Of a stretch of DNA of 64,000 nucleotides, positions 36,394 to 46,709 are shown in pieces; position 1 is the first letter of the stretch; the number at the start of each line of letters is the position of its first letter. Position numbers and translations under genes: made by a program. The DNA is from Acidobacteriota bacterium (GTDB taxonomy: Bacteria; Acidobacteriota; Blastocatellia; Chloracidobacteriales; Chloracidobacteriaceae): contig JACQXX010000116.1 in the NCBI GenBank assembly GCA_016208495.1, positions 62,001 through 126,000 of the forward strand, written 5' to 3'. The notes under the pieces were generated by a model, which saw only the letters and a program-made list of their open reading frames with translations, was not told the origin of the DNA and did no database searches.

Positions 36394-36715
36394 CCTGGTT
36401 TGGGTTTGGCGACATAAAAACAAATACCACGGCACGCTGCGAAGACGCATTCCGAATGCCGTGAATCACATCGGCGGGGGCCAGAACAACGTCGTTGGCT
36501 GAAAGTTCCTGTTCTTCTTCGCCAATGAGGGCAACCACTTTTCCTTCCATCACCGCATAAATCTTATCCGCACCTGCATGAGCGTGGGCTTTTTGGGCCT
36601 GGCCAGGTTCAAGACAGTAAATATCCGCAAAAAAATTCCGGGTTTCAAAGAGGTTGATTTTCTGCATTTTCTCCGTCGAAAAATGGCGAAGTGCTTGTAA
36701 GTTTTTGATTTCCAT
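36386..36715 (-). CDS. Small cupin-domain protein
   Basis: A 109 aa single-domain cupin (cupin_2 type). The metal-binding motif is AHAHAGADKIYAVMEG and the second motif is LAPADVIHGIRN, so it probably binds a divalent metal through the histidines. Such small cupins have varied roles (isomerase, dioxygenase, ligand sensor), and none can be chosen here. The start is the ATG at 36713-36715. The reading frame ends in a GTGACAAG-type array, which supplies the TGA stop; the final residues NQAR may be repeat-derived. Confidence 0.85.
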   Translation of the reverse strand: MEIKNLQALRHFSTEKMQKINLFETRNFFADIYCLEPGQAQKAHAHAGADKIYAVMEGKVVALIGEEEQELSANDVVLAPADVIHGIRNASSQRAVVFVFMSPNPNQAR

Positions 36716-37045
36716 ATACTTCCAGGCTTTCTAATAATCATGAAAATATTTCTTTTGGTTCAGGCAACCAAAACCAAGCTACACCATATGGTTCAACACA
36801 TGCTACCCCTTCGGTCGAAATGGTATGAACTGGAAATTTCATCGGCATTTTCCAGGCGTCGAATTTTAAGCACAAATCGTTTTTTTTCAGTAGTTTCACA
36901 CAACTTTACAGTCCCTTCGAAACTGTGGCACGCCGATTGACCTGGAGAAAAGCACAACAATTACACGTGGGTGATCAGAGTTGACCAAACCCAACTCACA
37001 GGCATCGCAAATAACACTAAGCATCAACAATTTGGAGGCATCACA
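36716..37045. other. AT-rich gap, no confident gene
   Basis: This 330-base gap lies between the divergent cupin and secreted-protein genes. A perfect 8-bp stem (36753-36760 TTTTGGTT, 36766-36773) lies about 40 bases upstream of the cupin start. A 66-codon plus-strand frame (36740-36940) lacks protein-like composition. Nothing else was seen. Confidence 0.5.
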
Positions 37046-37570
37046 ATGAAACATTTGACTCAATTATTCAAAATACCAGTATTGGCCGGCGGGATATTCT
37101 TCGTGGCATTTTTCTTCGCCTCGCTCCCTGCCAACGCTCAGAACTGGCGCTATGATGATGACAACTATCGTCCGTCTGAATCGTGGGTTCGCCAGCAGGG
37201 ACGGGAAAAGGGATATCAACTCGGCACTCGTGAAGGGGCTCAGGATCGGGTTCAAAACAACCGGTATGACTATTCAGATGAAACGTATGACTACGCCCTG
37301 AATGGATTTAAACCGCAGTGGGTGCACGACGACAATTACAAAAAGGGATTCCGCGAAGGGTACAAACAGGGCTATGAAAATGGCTACCAGAACCCACGTA
37401 GCGTTCTCAATGACTGGCGATACGGCAACAACAACAATCGTCGCAATGATGATTACTACCGCACCAGCAACAATGGTCGAAACCGGGACTGGAACCGTGG
37501 TCGAGACCAAAATTGTGACCGCGACGATGATTATTACCGCCGCAACAACAACAATCGCCGCCGATTTTAA
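37046..37570 (+). CDS. Secreted Gly/Tyr- and Asn/Arg-rich protein
   Basis: This 174 aa protein of unknown function has a clear signal peptide (about 1-32, hydrophobic core GGIFFVAFFFASLP, cleavage after ANA). The mature part is low in hydrophobics. Two stretches carry G-E/K-G-Y periodicity (REKGYQLGTREGAQDR and KKGFREGYKQGYENGYQN), as in small exported proteins of the YdgH/DUF-type glycine zipper or stress-exported groups. The C-terminus is a low-complexity Asn/Arg/Asp region (NNNNRR repeats) with a single Cys. The start at 37046 follows TTGGAGG. A Rho-independent terminator lies 250 bases downstream. It is probably periplasmic or extracellular. Confidence 0.75.
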   Translation: MKHLTQLFKIPVLAGGIFFVAFFFASLPANAQNWRYDDDNYRPSESWVRQQGREKGYQLGTREGAQDRVQNNRYDYSDETYDYALNGFKPQWVHDDNYKKGFREGYKQGYENGYQNPRSVLNDWRYGNNNNRRNDDYYRTSNNGRNRDWNRGRDQNCDRDDDYYRRNNNNRRRF

Positions 37571-37824
37571 CCGTGGAGTTACAGGTGTGGTCCTCGGTAA
37601 GTTCCTTCTAAGGCGGAATGGGACAGGCTAAACACTGACAGCCACACCTCCACTCCACAATATTTCTCATACCAGTTTTTAGTCAGTAGTCAGTAGTCAG
37701 TAGTTCACAAAGCTCATTTGGCCGAATTACTTCACTCCCTACTTATGCGATTTTGGGATTAAAAAGTGGTATCACCTTTGTCTTTCCTTGGATTCTCTCT
37801 CAAGAGCCTTTGGAAACTATAAAC

Positions 37825-37863
37825 GGCGTGAAGCTTTGGGGATATGGCTTCACGCCTTTTTTT
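37825..37863 (+). terminator. Rho-independent terminator
   Basis: A perfect 10-bp stem (GGCGTGAAGC at 37825-37834, GCTTCACGCC at 37847-37856) with a 12-base loop is followed by TTTTTTT. It is the strongest terminator in the window. It lies well after the secreted-protein gene, with AGTAGTC repeats (37679-37702) in between. Confidence 0.9.
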
Positions 37864-37876
37864 GTTTTTCAAAAGA

Positions 37877-37925
37877 CCGTGGGCTTCGCACCACGGCTAT
37901 TACACGACGACCCTTCGGGCCTAAA
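37877..37925 (+). repeat. Palindromic dispersed repeat, copy C
   Basis: Contains the perfect CCGTGG...CCACGG hairpin (37877-37896) and the following CTATTACACGACGACCC of the family. It is truncated before the CATATG end. GGGTTGAAGA-type repeats follow to 38045; the rest of the 37571-38047 gap shows no gene. Confidence 0.8.
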
Positions 37926-38047
37926 ACTCAAACCAGGGCTGAAGAAGTCGGGTTGAAGAAAACGGGTTGAAGAACTTGGCTTTATTTCATCCCTCATCCT
38001 TCATCCCTTCGATTGCCCCCAAGCCTGAAGTCTTCAACCCTGGTTTT

Positions 38048-38998
38048 TCAATCAATCTGATCCAGAATGTCTTTTGGTTCTTCAGGTTGTGGAGCTTCAG
38101 GTTCGGCAGCACCCGCCGAAGATGGGTCAATCCCGACATCATAAAATGACGGTAATGGTTCAGGACGGGCTACGGGAACTTCGGGTTGGGCTTCCAGCGC
38201 TTCGAGCATTTGTGGCCGGAACTGGTTCAGGCCCGGTACTTCACCGCCAAACCGGATTTCGTGCAACTGAAAATGGCTGTGGCTTCCGCTTAAGGCCGTA
38301 ATGTCAAAATTATCGGGGGACAGATGGGTAAATTCGACTTCCCGATAGTCAATCACAATGTCTGATTCCCAACCCTTGACGGTTCCATCTTTGCGTTTGA
38401 GCGTGGTCTGGTGTTCACGGGTTGAAATTTCAAAACTGGGTGCACTCTGGGACTGGCGGTAGCAAATCGGGTGCTGTGGTTCATAAAAATAGTTCACGCC
38501 TTTGCAGGACTTGCCAAAAACGGATTGAATTCGAGCCGGTGCCGTTGACTGCAAAAAACAATACAGGCGGAATGTGGTGCCAATGCCGGACAATTTTCCA
38601 CGAATTTCAGTCACAAACAGCACCTGGTCCATCAGCCCCTCACGCATCAGGGCGTGGGTAATGGCCAGAAACGTGGCTTTGGCCGTGGCATCCAGTGTGG
38701 TCCAGACGTGGGTGGACTGAGCATTAATAAAGGAGCGGGCATCGTCTTCGTGATCAGACGCCCAGTCATTCCAGGCCACTGAAATGGCTTGCAGCCGGTT
38801 ATTGGTGCGGATCTGGTCCACCAATCCCCGGAACCTCGGGTATTCAGCCCACAAATGCAAAATTTCCAAAAAACCGCGGCCTTCGTGCAAATAGGTTTTC
38901 CAAAGCCGCATGCGCTCTTGCCCAAGTTCACTGCCGTCAAAAATGTCACGGTACGGCGCAATTTCAAAAAATCCTCCCGGTCTGCGAAAGGGATACAT
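38048..38998 (-). CDS. Hypothetical protein with acidic, proline-rich C-terminus
   Basis: This 316 aa protein is not recognised. Residues 1-130 are helical and rich in Trp/Arg (RMRLWKTYLHEGRGFLEI, VAWNDWASDHEDDARSF). The middle part is beta-rich (VLFVTEIRGKLSGIGTTFRL, SFEISTREHQTTLKRKDG), ending in an Ile/His-rich strand region (FDITALSGSHSHFQLHEIRF). The C-terminal 70 residues are Pro/Glu-rich and probably disordered. There is no signal peptide or TM segment, so it should be cytoplasmic. It stands alone on the minus strand, divergent from kdsB. The start is the ATG at 38998; a ribosome site is not clear. Confidence 0.65.
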   Translation of the reverse strand: MYPFRRPGGFFEIAPYRDIFDGSELGQERMRLWKTYLHEGRGFLEILHLWAEYPRFRGLVDQIRTNNRLQAISVAWNDWASDHEDDARSFINAQSTHVWTTLDATAKATFLAITHALMREGLMDQVLFVTEIRGKLSGIGTTFRLYCFLQSTAPARIQSVFGKSCKGVNYFYEPQHPICYRQSQSAPSFEISTREHQTTLKRKDGTVKGWESDIVIDYREVEFTHLSPDNFDITALSGSHSHFQLHEIRFGGEVPGLNQFRPQMLEALEAQPEVPVARPEPLPSFYDVGIDPSSAGAAEPEAPQPEEPKDILDQID

Positions 38999-39163
38999 GG
39001 CACTGATTCTCCCGAAATGTTGTGGACGGTGTTATGTTGATCGAAATGCGGAAAAAAATGAAAGGGCAGGGAGTATAAAGCTTCACGCGCTGAACGGGAA
39101 GCCCATGACATGGGTCATGGGCCACTTGCCAACGGCAAAGAGTCTGGGCTAAGGTGGCATCCC

Positions 39164-39979
39164 GTGAAATCCAATAGCTTCTCAACTCCAAAACAAGACA
39201 CCCACTCTGTCGTTGCCATTCTTCCCGCCCGCTACGCCTCGTCACGCTTCCCCGGAAAACCGCTGGTGGATTTGTGTGGCAAACCAATGGTGCAACGGGT
39301 GTACGAACAGGCCCAACAGGCTCAGACCGTTACCCGAGTCCTGGTTGCCACTGACGATGAACGCATTCAGGCAGCGGTGCTTCACTTTGGCGGCGAAGTC
39401 GTCCTGACGCGACCTGATCATCCAACCGGCACTGATCGGCTGGCCGAGGTGGCGGCTGGGCTTTCAGAATCCATCATCGTCAACGTCCAGGGTGATGAAC
39501 CTCTGATGTCGCCAGCGACAATTGATGCCGCAGTTCAACCACTGCTGGACGATCCAACCCTTGAGATGGCCACCACCTGTGAGCCGCTGACACAGGGCGA
39601 AGACATCATCAACCCAAACATTGTCAAAGTTGTGTGTAATCAGCAGGGGTTTGCTCTGTATTTTTCACGGTCGGTCATTCCGGCACTCCGGCTTCCCAAT
39701 CCACTGAGCGAATCGGTCATCCCACCCGGTGCCACATCGGCTCATCCCGCTGATGTCTGGTTTAAGCACACGGGGCTCTATGTCTACCGGCGTGAATTCT
39801 TGCTCCACTTTGCATCATTGTCGCCGTGTTTTTTAGAGCAACTTGAATCACTCGAACAATTGCGGGCGCTCTATCACGGCCACCGCATCAAAGTTGTGAA
39901 AGTCCCCCAGGCGTCGCCCGGAGTTGATACACCCGAAGATGCTGACCGCGTGCGGGCCCTTTTAAATTCAATACCCTGA
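39164..39979 (+). CDS. kdsB: 3-deoxy-manno-octulosonate cytidylyltransferase (CMP-KDO synthetase)
   Basis: Activates KDO with CTP for transfer to lipid A, so the organism makes lipopolysaccharide. The 271 aa protein has the nucleotide-binding opening VAILPARYASSRFPGKPL, then the QGDEPL metal/sugar motif, and the C-terminal VDTPEDADRVR. The start chosen is the GTG at 39164, preceded by AAGGTGG at 39151-39157. An ATG at 39110 would add 18 residues without homology. pyrG follows 82 bases later and supplies CTP; the kdsB-pyrG pairing is frequent in Gram-negatives. Confidence 0.93.
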   Translation: MKSNSFSTPKQDTHSVVAILPARYASSRFPGKPLVDLCGKPMVQRVYEQAQQAQTVTRVLVATDDERIQAAVLHFGGEVVLTRPDHPTGTDRLAEVAAGLSESIIVNVQGDEPLMSPATIDAAVQPLLDDPTLEMATTCEPLTQGEDIINPNIVKVVCNQQGFALYFSRSVIPALRLPNPLSESVIPPGATSAHPADVWFKHTGLYVYRREFLLHFASLSPCFLEQLESLEQLRALYHGHRIKVVKVPQASPGVDTPEDADRVRALLNSIP

Positions 39980-39983
39980 TTGA

Positions 39984-41774
<1,791 letters not shown>

Positions 41775-41878
41775 GTAGCGAGTAGTGAGTAGTGAGTAGT
41801 GAGTAGTCAATCCAATAAGCTGCGAGCAAGTGCAATCTTTGTTTGACTACTCGCTACTCGCTACTCGCTCAGGTTCAC
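41775..41878. repeat. GTGAGTA heptamer arrays, inverted pair
   Basis: GTGAGTA units (41775-41805) face CTACTCG units (41846-41868) between the convergent ends of pyrG and the large secreted-protein gene. The hairpin could end transcription from both sides. Confidence 0.8.
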
Positions 41879-41882
41879 TACT

Positions 41883-44462
41883 TCACTCAATCGGAGGACT
41901 TTTGGCATCAGGGATCTGAGTTGGGTCGCCTGAATGCCTGATGATGCCGGTGTGATCAATATAGAAACAATCGTTCCCGGTTTTCGAAATTCCATCCTTC
42001 ACCACTGGAACCGCATAGATTGAGAAGGTCGCCGGCACGCGTTTTGACCCTCGCGTCACCTTCATTGGGCCAAGCAGATAGCCACTTTTCGGAATTTCCT
42101 GCATTTGGAGGATGGTATTGTCCAGGTAATCTGCCTGGCCAAGTTCCGCCAGCGAAGAGGCAAAATTCCCTTTTCCAATAGATTCCTGATAAGTCACTTG
42201 AGCAAAGTGAATATTGCGCAGGGACTGGATCGCAGACGCCCTATTGGCTGACTGTCGAGCCGCCAGTAGATTGGGAATCGCAATCGCCGCCACAATTCCC
42301 AAATACCCGGAAGACATTCCTGAGTCGCTATAGAGCCGAACATCATCCCGCTGTACGGTTTGCAGCATGAGGCTTCCGTCAAAAATCAATTCATTCAGTA
42401 AAGGCTTAAAGTCTTCGGGTATGGCTGTTTGCAAGGCTTTGAAAAGATCACGAAATGGCTTTTCGGCCATATAGTTCACATAGATTGTGTTTGGCGGAAC
42501 AGTGGCCATGACCCGTTGAAATTCAGCCGTTTTGCTCAGGACCAAACCTTCTTTGCGAGCGTCAATCGTGCGCTTGACGTCCTCTTTTTTCCCAGCCACG
42601 GCGACGTTTTCGATCAAGGCCACCGTGATAGCCGTTGGTCCCTGGCCCAGGTGAAATAAATCAACCCCTTGATAATTTTCGGTGACTTGAGGTTTGGGTT
42701 TGTCTTTCGGGGCAAGTTGGGCCAATGCCAGAGCTATCTTTTCAGCGCTTTTGCGCAGGAGCACCGGGTCTTTTACCCCGGCGACAACCAGTGTGAATGT
42801 TTCTTGCGGTGGCGCCTGTGGATCCCCAAGTTTGGAGAAATCTCCCAAACTGGTTGCCATCAGATATTCCCCGGTCAATCCAGCTAAAACCTCGTCCCGC
42901 AATTTGATGCCGCAGAGTTGTTCAATCTGGCCAATTAACACATCCAGTTTTGGCATGGAGGGTAAATCAGGAAGCTCCTTCGATATTGCCAAACTTTCAT
43001 CGTGCAATCGCAGCAAATTGACTCCAAACCCATACACAATTTGAGCGTTTGCGGGTGCATAGTCGGCTAGTTTTGGGTTGACAACTGAGGTATCCACCAT
43101 AACTGGAAACAGCCCTTTGCCTTTGTGATCAAGGCGGACTGTAAACCGCTGACTGAATTTTCCGTCGGCTACTTTAAAACCAAAGGCGAATCCTCCGGTT
43201 GAGGGAAAGCCCAGGTATCTGGGCAAATTTCTGGCCAGCGTCTCATTCTGGCTTTTATTTGAGGATTTACTGGTTTCGGATTGAATGCTCTGTTCAATCA
43301 AACTCGCAGCTTCCCGAGTGTTGATATAAAACAAGGCTGGCCAGTGCTGACCAAGATCTTGACGAGCAACTTGAAAATCCTTGAGATTCAATAATCGAGG
43401 TGAATCCTGGGGCGCGGTGAGAAAGCGTTTTAACTGTCCAAATGCGCTTATGATCACCAGTCCATCGGGTTGAATGGTGTAGGCAAAAGCGTCTTCCAGT
43501 TTGAGGCTGGTATTGGGAAAAACGGTCACCAGATTTTTTCCGACTTCTTCGGTTTTGGGTTCTCCGGCACGACCGTAATTTTCCAGCTTGATCAAGGCTG
43601 TGATGCATTGGGTTGCGACTTGAACGGTCGGGGTTTTGATCAAAAAGACCATTTCCGGGGATGGCGAGGGCGCGGTTGGAATTGATTCAACAGGTTCACT
43701 CTCTGGCCCGGCAGACTTTGTGGCTGATCCTGAATGTTGAATAATCCCACTTTCACTCACGTAAAAACAATCATCTCCGGTTTGGGCATCCCCCTCTTTG
43801 ACGGCTGGAAAAGCGGTGATTGAATAGGTTGGTGCAACGTTATTGCCGGCTGCCGTGACTTTGAGTGGTCCAAGCACATACCCGTTCCAGGGTGTCGTTT
43901 GCATATTCACGATTGGCTCATCCAAAAAGCCAGCCGCTTCTTCTCCACCGGGTCCTAAAAGTTTCAATGAACTGGCAAAATTCCCTTTGCCGAGCGAGGT
44001 TTGATACACAAGCTGGGCTGAATGGAGATTTCGCAAAACCTGCATGGCCAATGCCGTATTGGCCTGCCGACGGGCTGGGGCAGATGTATCAGGTGTTTGC
44101 ACCCGGAAGCCAAACCCAAAGCGCAACTGGCTCAGAGTTGCCTTGTCAGGAAATCCCATTTCCTGGAGTTTGGCCTCAATTTGGGCAGGGCTGGTGATTT
44201 TGCCCTCCGAAAGTTTGGTCACGGCTTTGCGGATGCCTTCAGACTTAAACAGCTCATCCACCATGCCTGGAAGATTCTCGATTTCAATAAACAGAAGCTG
44301 GTTGTCCGGTAGATACCGGGCCAGTGATTCGGTGACCGGAGTAGATTGGCTGGCTGGCTGGGGTGTTTGGGCGAGGACCGGCATCACACCCACACCTTGA
44401 ATCAGCATCACCAGCAGTCCCATCCAGGCTTTGAAAACTTGACGACGAATTATCCCAGGCAT
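41883..44462 (-). CDS. Large secreted protein with two pilin-like segments
   Basis: This 859 aa protein has an N-terminal signal peptide (about 1-32, ending VLAQ) and a region of DUF3352-like type (RYLPDNQLLFIEIENLPGM). It contains two copies of a segment that resembles the body of type IV pseudopilins. Copy 1 is residues about 132-246 (ALAMQVLRNLHSAQLVYQ, then GKGNFASSLKLLG). Copy 2 is about 719-845, and it keeps the pilin-type hydrophobic stretch YLGIVAAIAIPNLLAARQS directly before SAIQSLRNIHFAQVTYQ. Both end with a DDCFYVSESGI/NDCFYIDHTGI element and HSG. There is no prepilin peptidase site or Glu5, so this is not an assembled pilin. The central part is unrecognised. The start is the ATG at 44462 after AAAGGA. 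Probably envelope-associated; function unknown. Confidence 0.7.
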   Translation of the reverse strand: MPGIIRRQVFKAWMGLLVMLIQGVGVMPVLAQTPQPASQSTPVTESLARYLPDNQLLFIEIENLPGMVDELFKSEGIRKAVTKLSEGKITSPAQIEAKLQEMGFPDKATLSQLRFGFGFRVQTPDTSAPARRQANTALAMQVLRNLHSAQLVYQTSLGKGNFASSLKLLGPGGEEAAGFLDEPIVNMQTTPWNGYVLGPLKVTAAGNNVAPTYSITAFPAVKEGDAQTGDDCFYVSESGIIQHSGSATKSAGPESEPVESIPTAPSPSPEMVFLIKTPTVQVATQCITALIKLENYGRAGEPKTEEVGKNLVTVFPNTSLKLEDAFAYTIQPDGLVIISAFGQLKRFLTAPQDSPRLLNLKDFQVARQDLGQHWPALFYINTREAASLIEQSIQSETSKSSNKSQNETLARNLPRYLGFPSTGGFAFGFKVADGKFSQRFTVRLDHKGKGLFPVMVDTSVVNPKLADYAPANAQIVYGFGVNLLRLHDESLAISKELPDLPSMPKLDVLIGQIEQLCGIKLRDEVLAGLTGEYLMATSLGDFSKLGDPQAPPQETFTLVVAGVKDPVLLRKSAEKIALALAQLAPKDKPKPQVTENYQGVDLFHLGQGPTAITVALIENVAVAGKKEDVKRTIDARKEGLVLSKTAEFQRVMATVPPNTIYVNYMAEKPFRDLFKALQTAIPEDFKPLLNELIFDGSLMLQTVQRDDVRLYSDSGMSSGYLGIVAAIAIPNLLAARQSANRASAIQSLRNIHFAQVTYQESIGKGNFASSLAELGQADYLDNTILQMQEIPKSGYLLGPMKVTRGSKRVPATFSIYAVPVVKDGISKTGNDCFYIDHTGIIRHSGDPTQIPDAKSPPIE

Positions 44463-44621
44463 AGAAAAATCCTTTCGTTTGAGTGAAAAGAGTTCAGAGT
44501 TCAAGCTTGAGCTTGCTAACCATCTCACGGACCGATCAAACCTGACTTTTCAACCGGAACGTCACTGGTGCGATTTTAAGATTTTCACAAGCTAAAGCGT
44601 GAACCCGGTACTTTTTAAAAG

Positions 44622-44900
44622 CTATTTGCTGGTTTCATCAGCGCCTTCGCCGCTTTCCTTCTGGTTGTCAGTCTGGCCTTCTTCGGCATCTTTGGCAAAT
44701 TCAATCGCTGCCTGAAGGTTGGGTTTGGTGAGTTTGTCGAGTTCGAGTAACCCGGCGCGCATCAACGACGTCCCGGTGTTTTCACCTTCTTTGATTTCGG
44801 TTTCATATTCTTCAATTGACCGCGCCTGTTTGCGTTGATAGTCGTAGATGAGCGCCCCAAACATCAAGCCAATAAAGGCAATCGTCACCAGCCAGATCAT
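44622..44900 (-). CDS. Small single-TM protein
   Basis: This 92 aa protein has one N-terminal TM segment (MIWLVTIAFIGLMFGALIY) followed by a charged, Glu/Lys-rich helical tail ending in a low-complexity acidic stretch. It overlaps the end of the CruF-like gene by four bases (ATGA at 44897-44900), so the two are likely translated together. It is not recognised as a known family. An accessory role for the carotenoid enzyme is only suggested by position. Confidence 0.65.
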   Translation of the reverse strand: MIWLVTIAFIGLMFGALIYDYQRKQARSIEEYETEIKEGENTGTSLMRAGLLELDKLTKPNLQAAIEFAKDAEEGQTDNQKESGEGADETSK

Positions 44901-45781
44901 AGTTCACCTCGTGCAAAAAATTGTGGATACACTGGCGCCAAGGGGCTTTGTGGGAAGTCTCGAAGGTGTTCTTCGATCACGGTTTTGACAGGTGGTTGGG
45001 GTTGCTGGCTGACATGGTTGACCAGCAAGAACAGCAGTGTAGCCGAAATAAAGCAACTCGCCCATCCCATCGTGACTTCGCCAATCCAGAACGTAACCGA
45101 CACGTTAAAAATCAAGATGCCGAAGTAAAGCCCCGCCGGGCTCAAGCCTTTCAACGGATAATACCAGACCCCTGTGCGGTCCCAGGTTTCCAGCCATCGC
45201 TCAATCATCAGATAGACCCGGATGATAGCCGCATTCACAAAAAACCAGCCGGCAAAATTGGCAATGGTGACGCCGAAATAAGAGCCGCCAAAGGGGTAAT
45301 AGTAAATTTTCCCCAAAAACCACTTCTCACCCTGGAGCGCCACCGGGTCAATCACGATGTCGAGGTACATCATCAGCAGTGCCGACACAAACGTAGTGAA
45401 CCAGGACCGGCGAACACGGTTGGTCAACACCACCTGCACATCAAACGGGCGGACAATCAACACTGACCTGAGCACAATCGCCATTTCAAAGCTGACATAA
45501 GAGAGAAAGGTGAAGGAAAGCGAATCCATAAACGGTACGCCCGCAACCCAAAGCTCCTGGTTGGTTGTGGTTGCGATATAGTAATACAACCCGAAGGGAA
45601 ACCCGTTGTGGACCGAACTCCATTCACAGACAAAGGCAATCACGTAGGCCAGTATGGTAAACACCGCTGTTCGCCGCCAGCCCATCGAAGTAATTGCCAA
45701 AAACAGATAGGCGGCAAAAAAAACAAACACATAGGGCCGCAAAGCGACTGTTCCGATTAACAGCCGAATAACTTCCTGCAT
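44897..45781 (-). CDS. CruF-like carotenoid biosynthesis membrane protein (DUF422)
   Basis: A 294 aa integral membrane protein with seven or so hydrophobic segments. It carries the DUF422 hallmarks: FVCEWSSVHNGFPFGLYYY near residue 55, PFMDSLSFTFLSY, and the MYLDIVIDPVALQGEKWF acidic motif. CruF-type proteins hydrate the 1' or 1,2 double bond of carotenoid end groups. No other carotenoid gene (crtB, crtI, cruG) is in the window, so the substrate is open. The start is the ATG at 45781; the ECF sigma gene lies divergently upstream, about 260 bases away. Confidence 0.8.
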   Translation of the reverse strand: MQEVIRLLIGTVALRPYVFVFFAAYLFLAITSMGWRRTAVFTILAYVIAFVCEWSSVHNGFPFGLYYYIATTTNQELWVAGVPFMDSLSFTFLSYVSFEMAIVLRSVLIVRPFDVQVVLTNRVRRSWFTTFVSALLMMYLDIVIDPVALQGEKWFLGKIYYYPFGGSYFGVTIANFAGWFFVNAAIIRVYLMIERWLETWDRTGVWYYPLKGLSPAGLYFGILIFNVSVTFWIGEVTMGWASCFISATLLFLLVNHVSQQPQPPVKTVIEEHLRDFPQSPLAPVYPQFFARGEL

Positions 45782-46041
45782 ACTTTTTTGAAAAGGGCTT
45801 CTTTCTTGGAATTTAAAACAGGTAAGCTGAAGAGGTTGGAATTGATTTCCAAAAAATCTGCGAACCAGCTAACTTGTTGATTCAAACTACTTTGCTGATT
45901 TTATTCTGTTTTTGCAAGGGAAAGTTTGAACCTGAAACTTTTTCCTTTTCCGATGAAAGTGTAACCATCTGGCTGGATGAAGCGTTAACCCCTTTGCACT
46001 CAATACCAGATCCTTCTTTTCCTGATTCATTCAAAAACTCG

Positions 46042-46677
46042 ATGCCACTGGTCAAACTCCAATCACAGGGGGACGAGGTGAGCCCGGAGCACCCCGCCGA
46101 AAACCATGTTCCCGATGAATCGCTGGTTGAGTCGGTCCTCAACGGTGATGACAGTGCCTTTGGTGTCCTGTTTGACCGGCATAAACGCCGGATGGCCCAG
46201 CTCGCGGCAAAGTTCTTTCAACGCTCAGAGCGGATTGAAGATGTAGTGCAGGATATTTTCACCAAGCTCTATTTTGTGCTTGGGGAATATTCGGTTCGGG
46301 AAGGGAGTTCCTTTGCCGCCTGGCTAACGCGTGTCGCGGTGAATGTCTGCTATGACCAGCTTCGGTCTGCACGGCGAAAACCGGAAAGCAACCTGCTGGA
46401 ACTCACCGAAGACGAGGCCGACATTGTCCATCAGCGCATTCATCAGCCGCATTCCACCCAGCACAACCTGGAGCACCGCATGATTTCTCATGATCTTGCC
46501 AAAAAACTGCTTGCCCGGCTCGATCCAAAAGATCAGATGGTACTGGTGCTGCTCGAAGTCGAAGGGCTTTCCATCACTGAAATTGCTGAAGTGACTGGCT
46601 GGTCGGCGTCAAATGTGAAAGTCCGTGCCCATCGGGCGCGCCTTGCCTTGCGCAAGGTGGTCGAAGATTTTGTGTGA
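46042..46677 (+). CDS. ECF-type sigma factor
   Basis: An alternative RNA polymerase sigma-70 factor of the extracytoplasmic function group. Region 2 runs from LFDRHKRRMAQLAAKFFQ through IEDVVQDIFTKLY to VAVNVCYDQLRSARR (about residues 42-110). Region 4 is at about 150-208, with the helix-turn-helix ITEIAEVTGWSASNVKVRAHRAR. The length is 211 aa from the ATG at 46042. The frame stays open to a TTG at 45874, but the added part (LLILFCFCKG...) is not sigma-like. No ribosome site is obvious before 46042. The next gene (46710) encodes a single-TM protein that may be its anti-sigma factor, and the third (47261) a Spy-like periplasmic protein. Confidence 0.88.
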   Translation: MPLVKLQSQGDEVSPEHPAENHVPDESLVESVLNGDDSAFGVLFDRHKRRMAQLAAKFFQRSERIEDVVQDIFTKLYFVLGEYSVREGSSFAAWLTRVAVNVCYDQLRSARRKPESNLLELTEDEADIVHQRIHQPHSTQHNLEHRMISHDLAKKLLARLDPKDQMVLVLLEVEGLSITEIAEVTGWSASNVKVRAHRARLALRKVVEDFV

Positions 46678-46709
46678 CGGGTTGGCTCTCAACCCACGAG
46701 GTATGATCT

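Noticed and set aside
36899-36917. Solo end of the MITE-like element
   Set aside because: TTTACAGTCCCTT matches the element's end over 13 bases only, and the neighbouring bases do not continue the match, so chance is likely.
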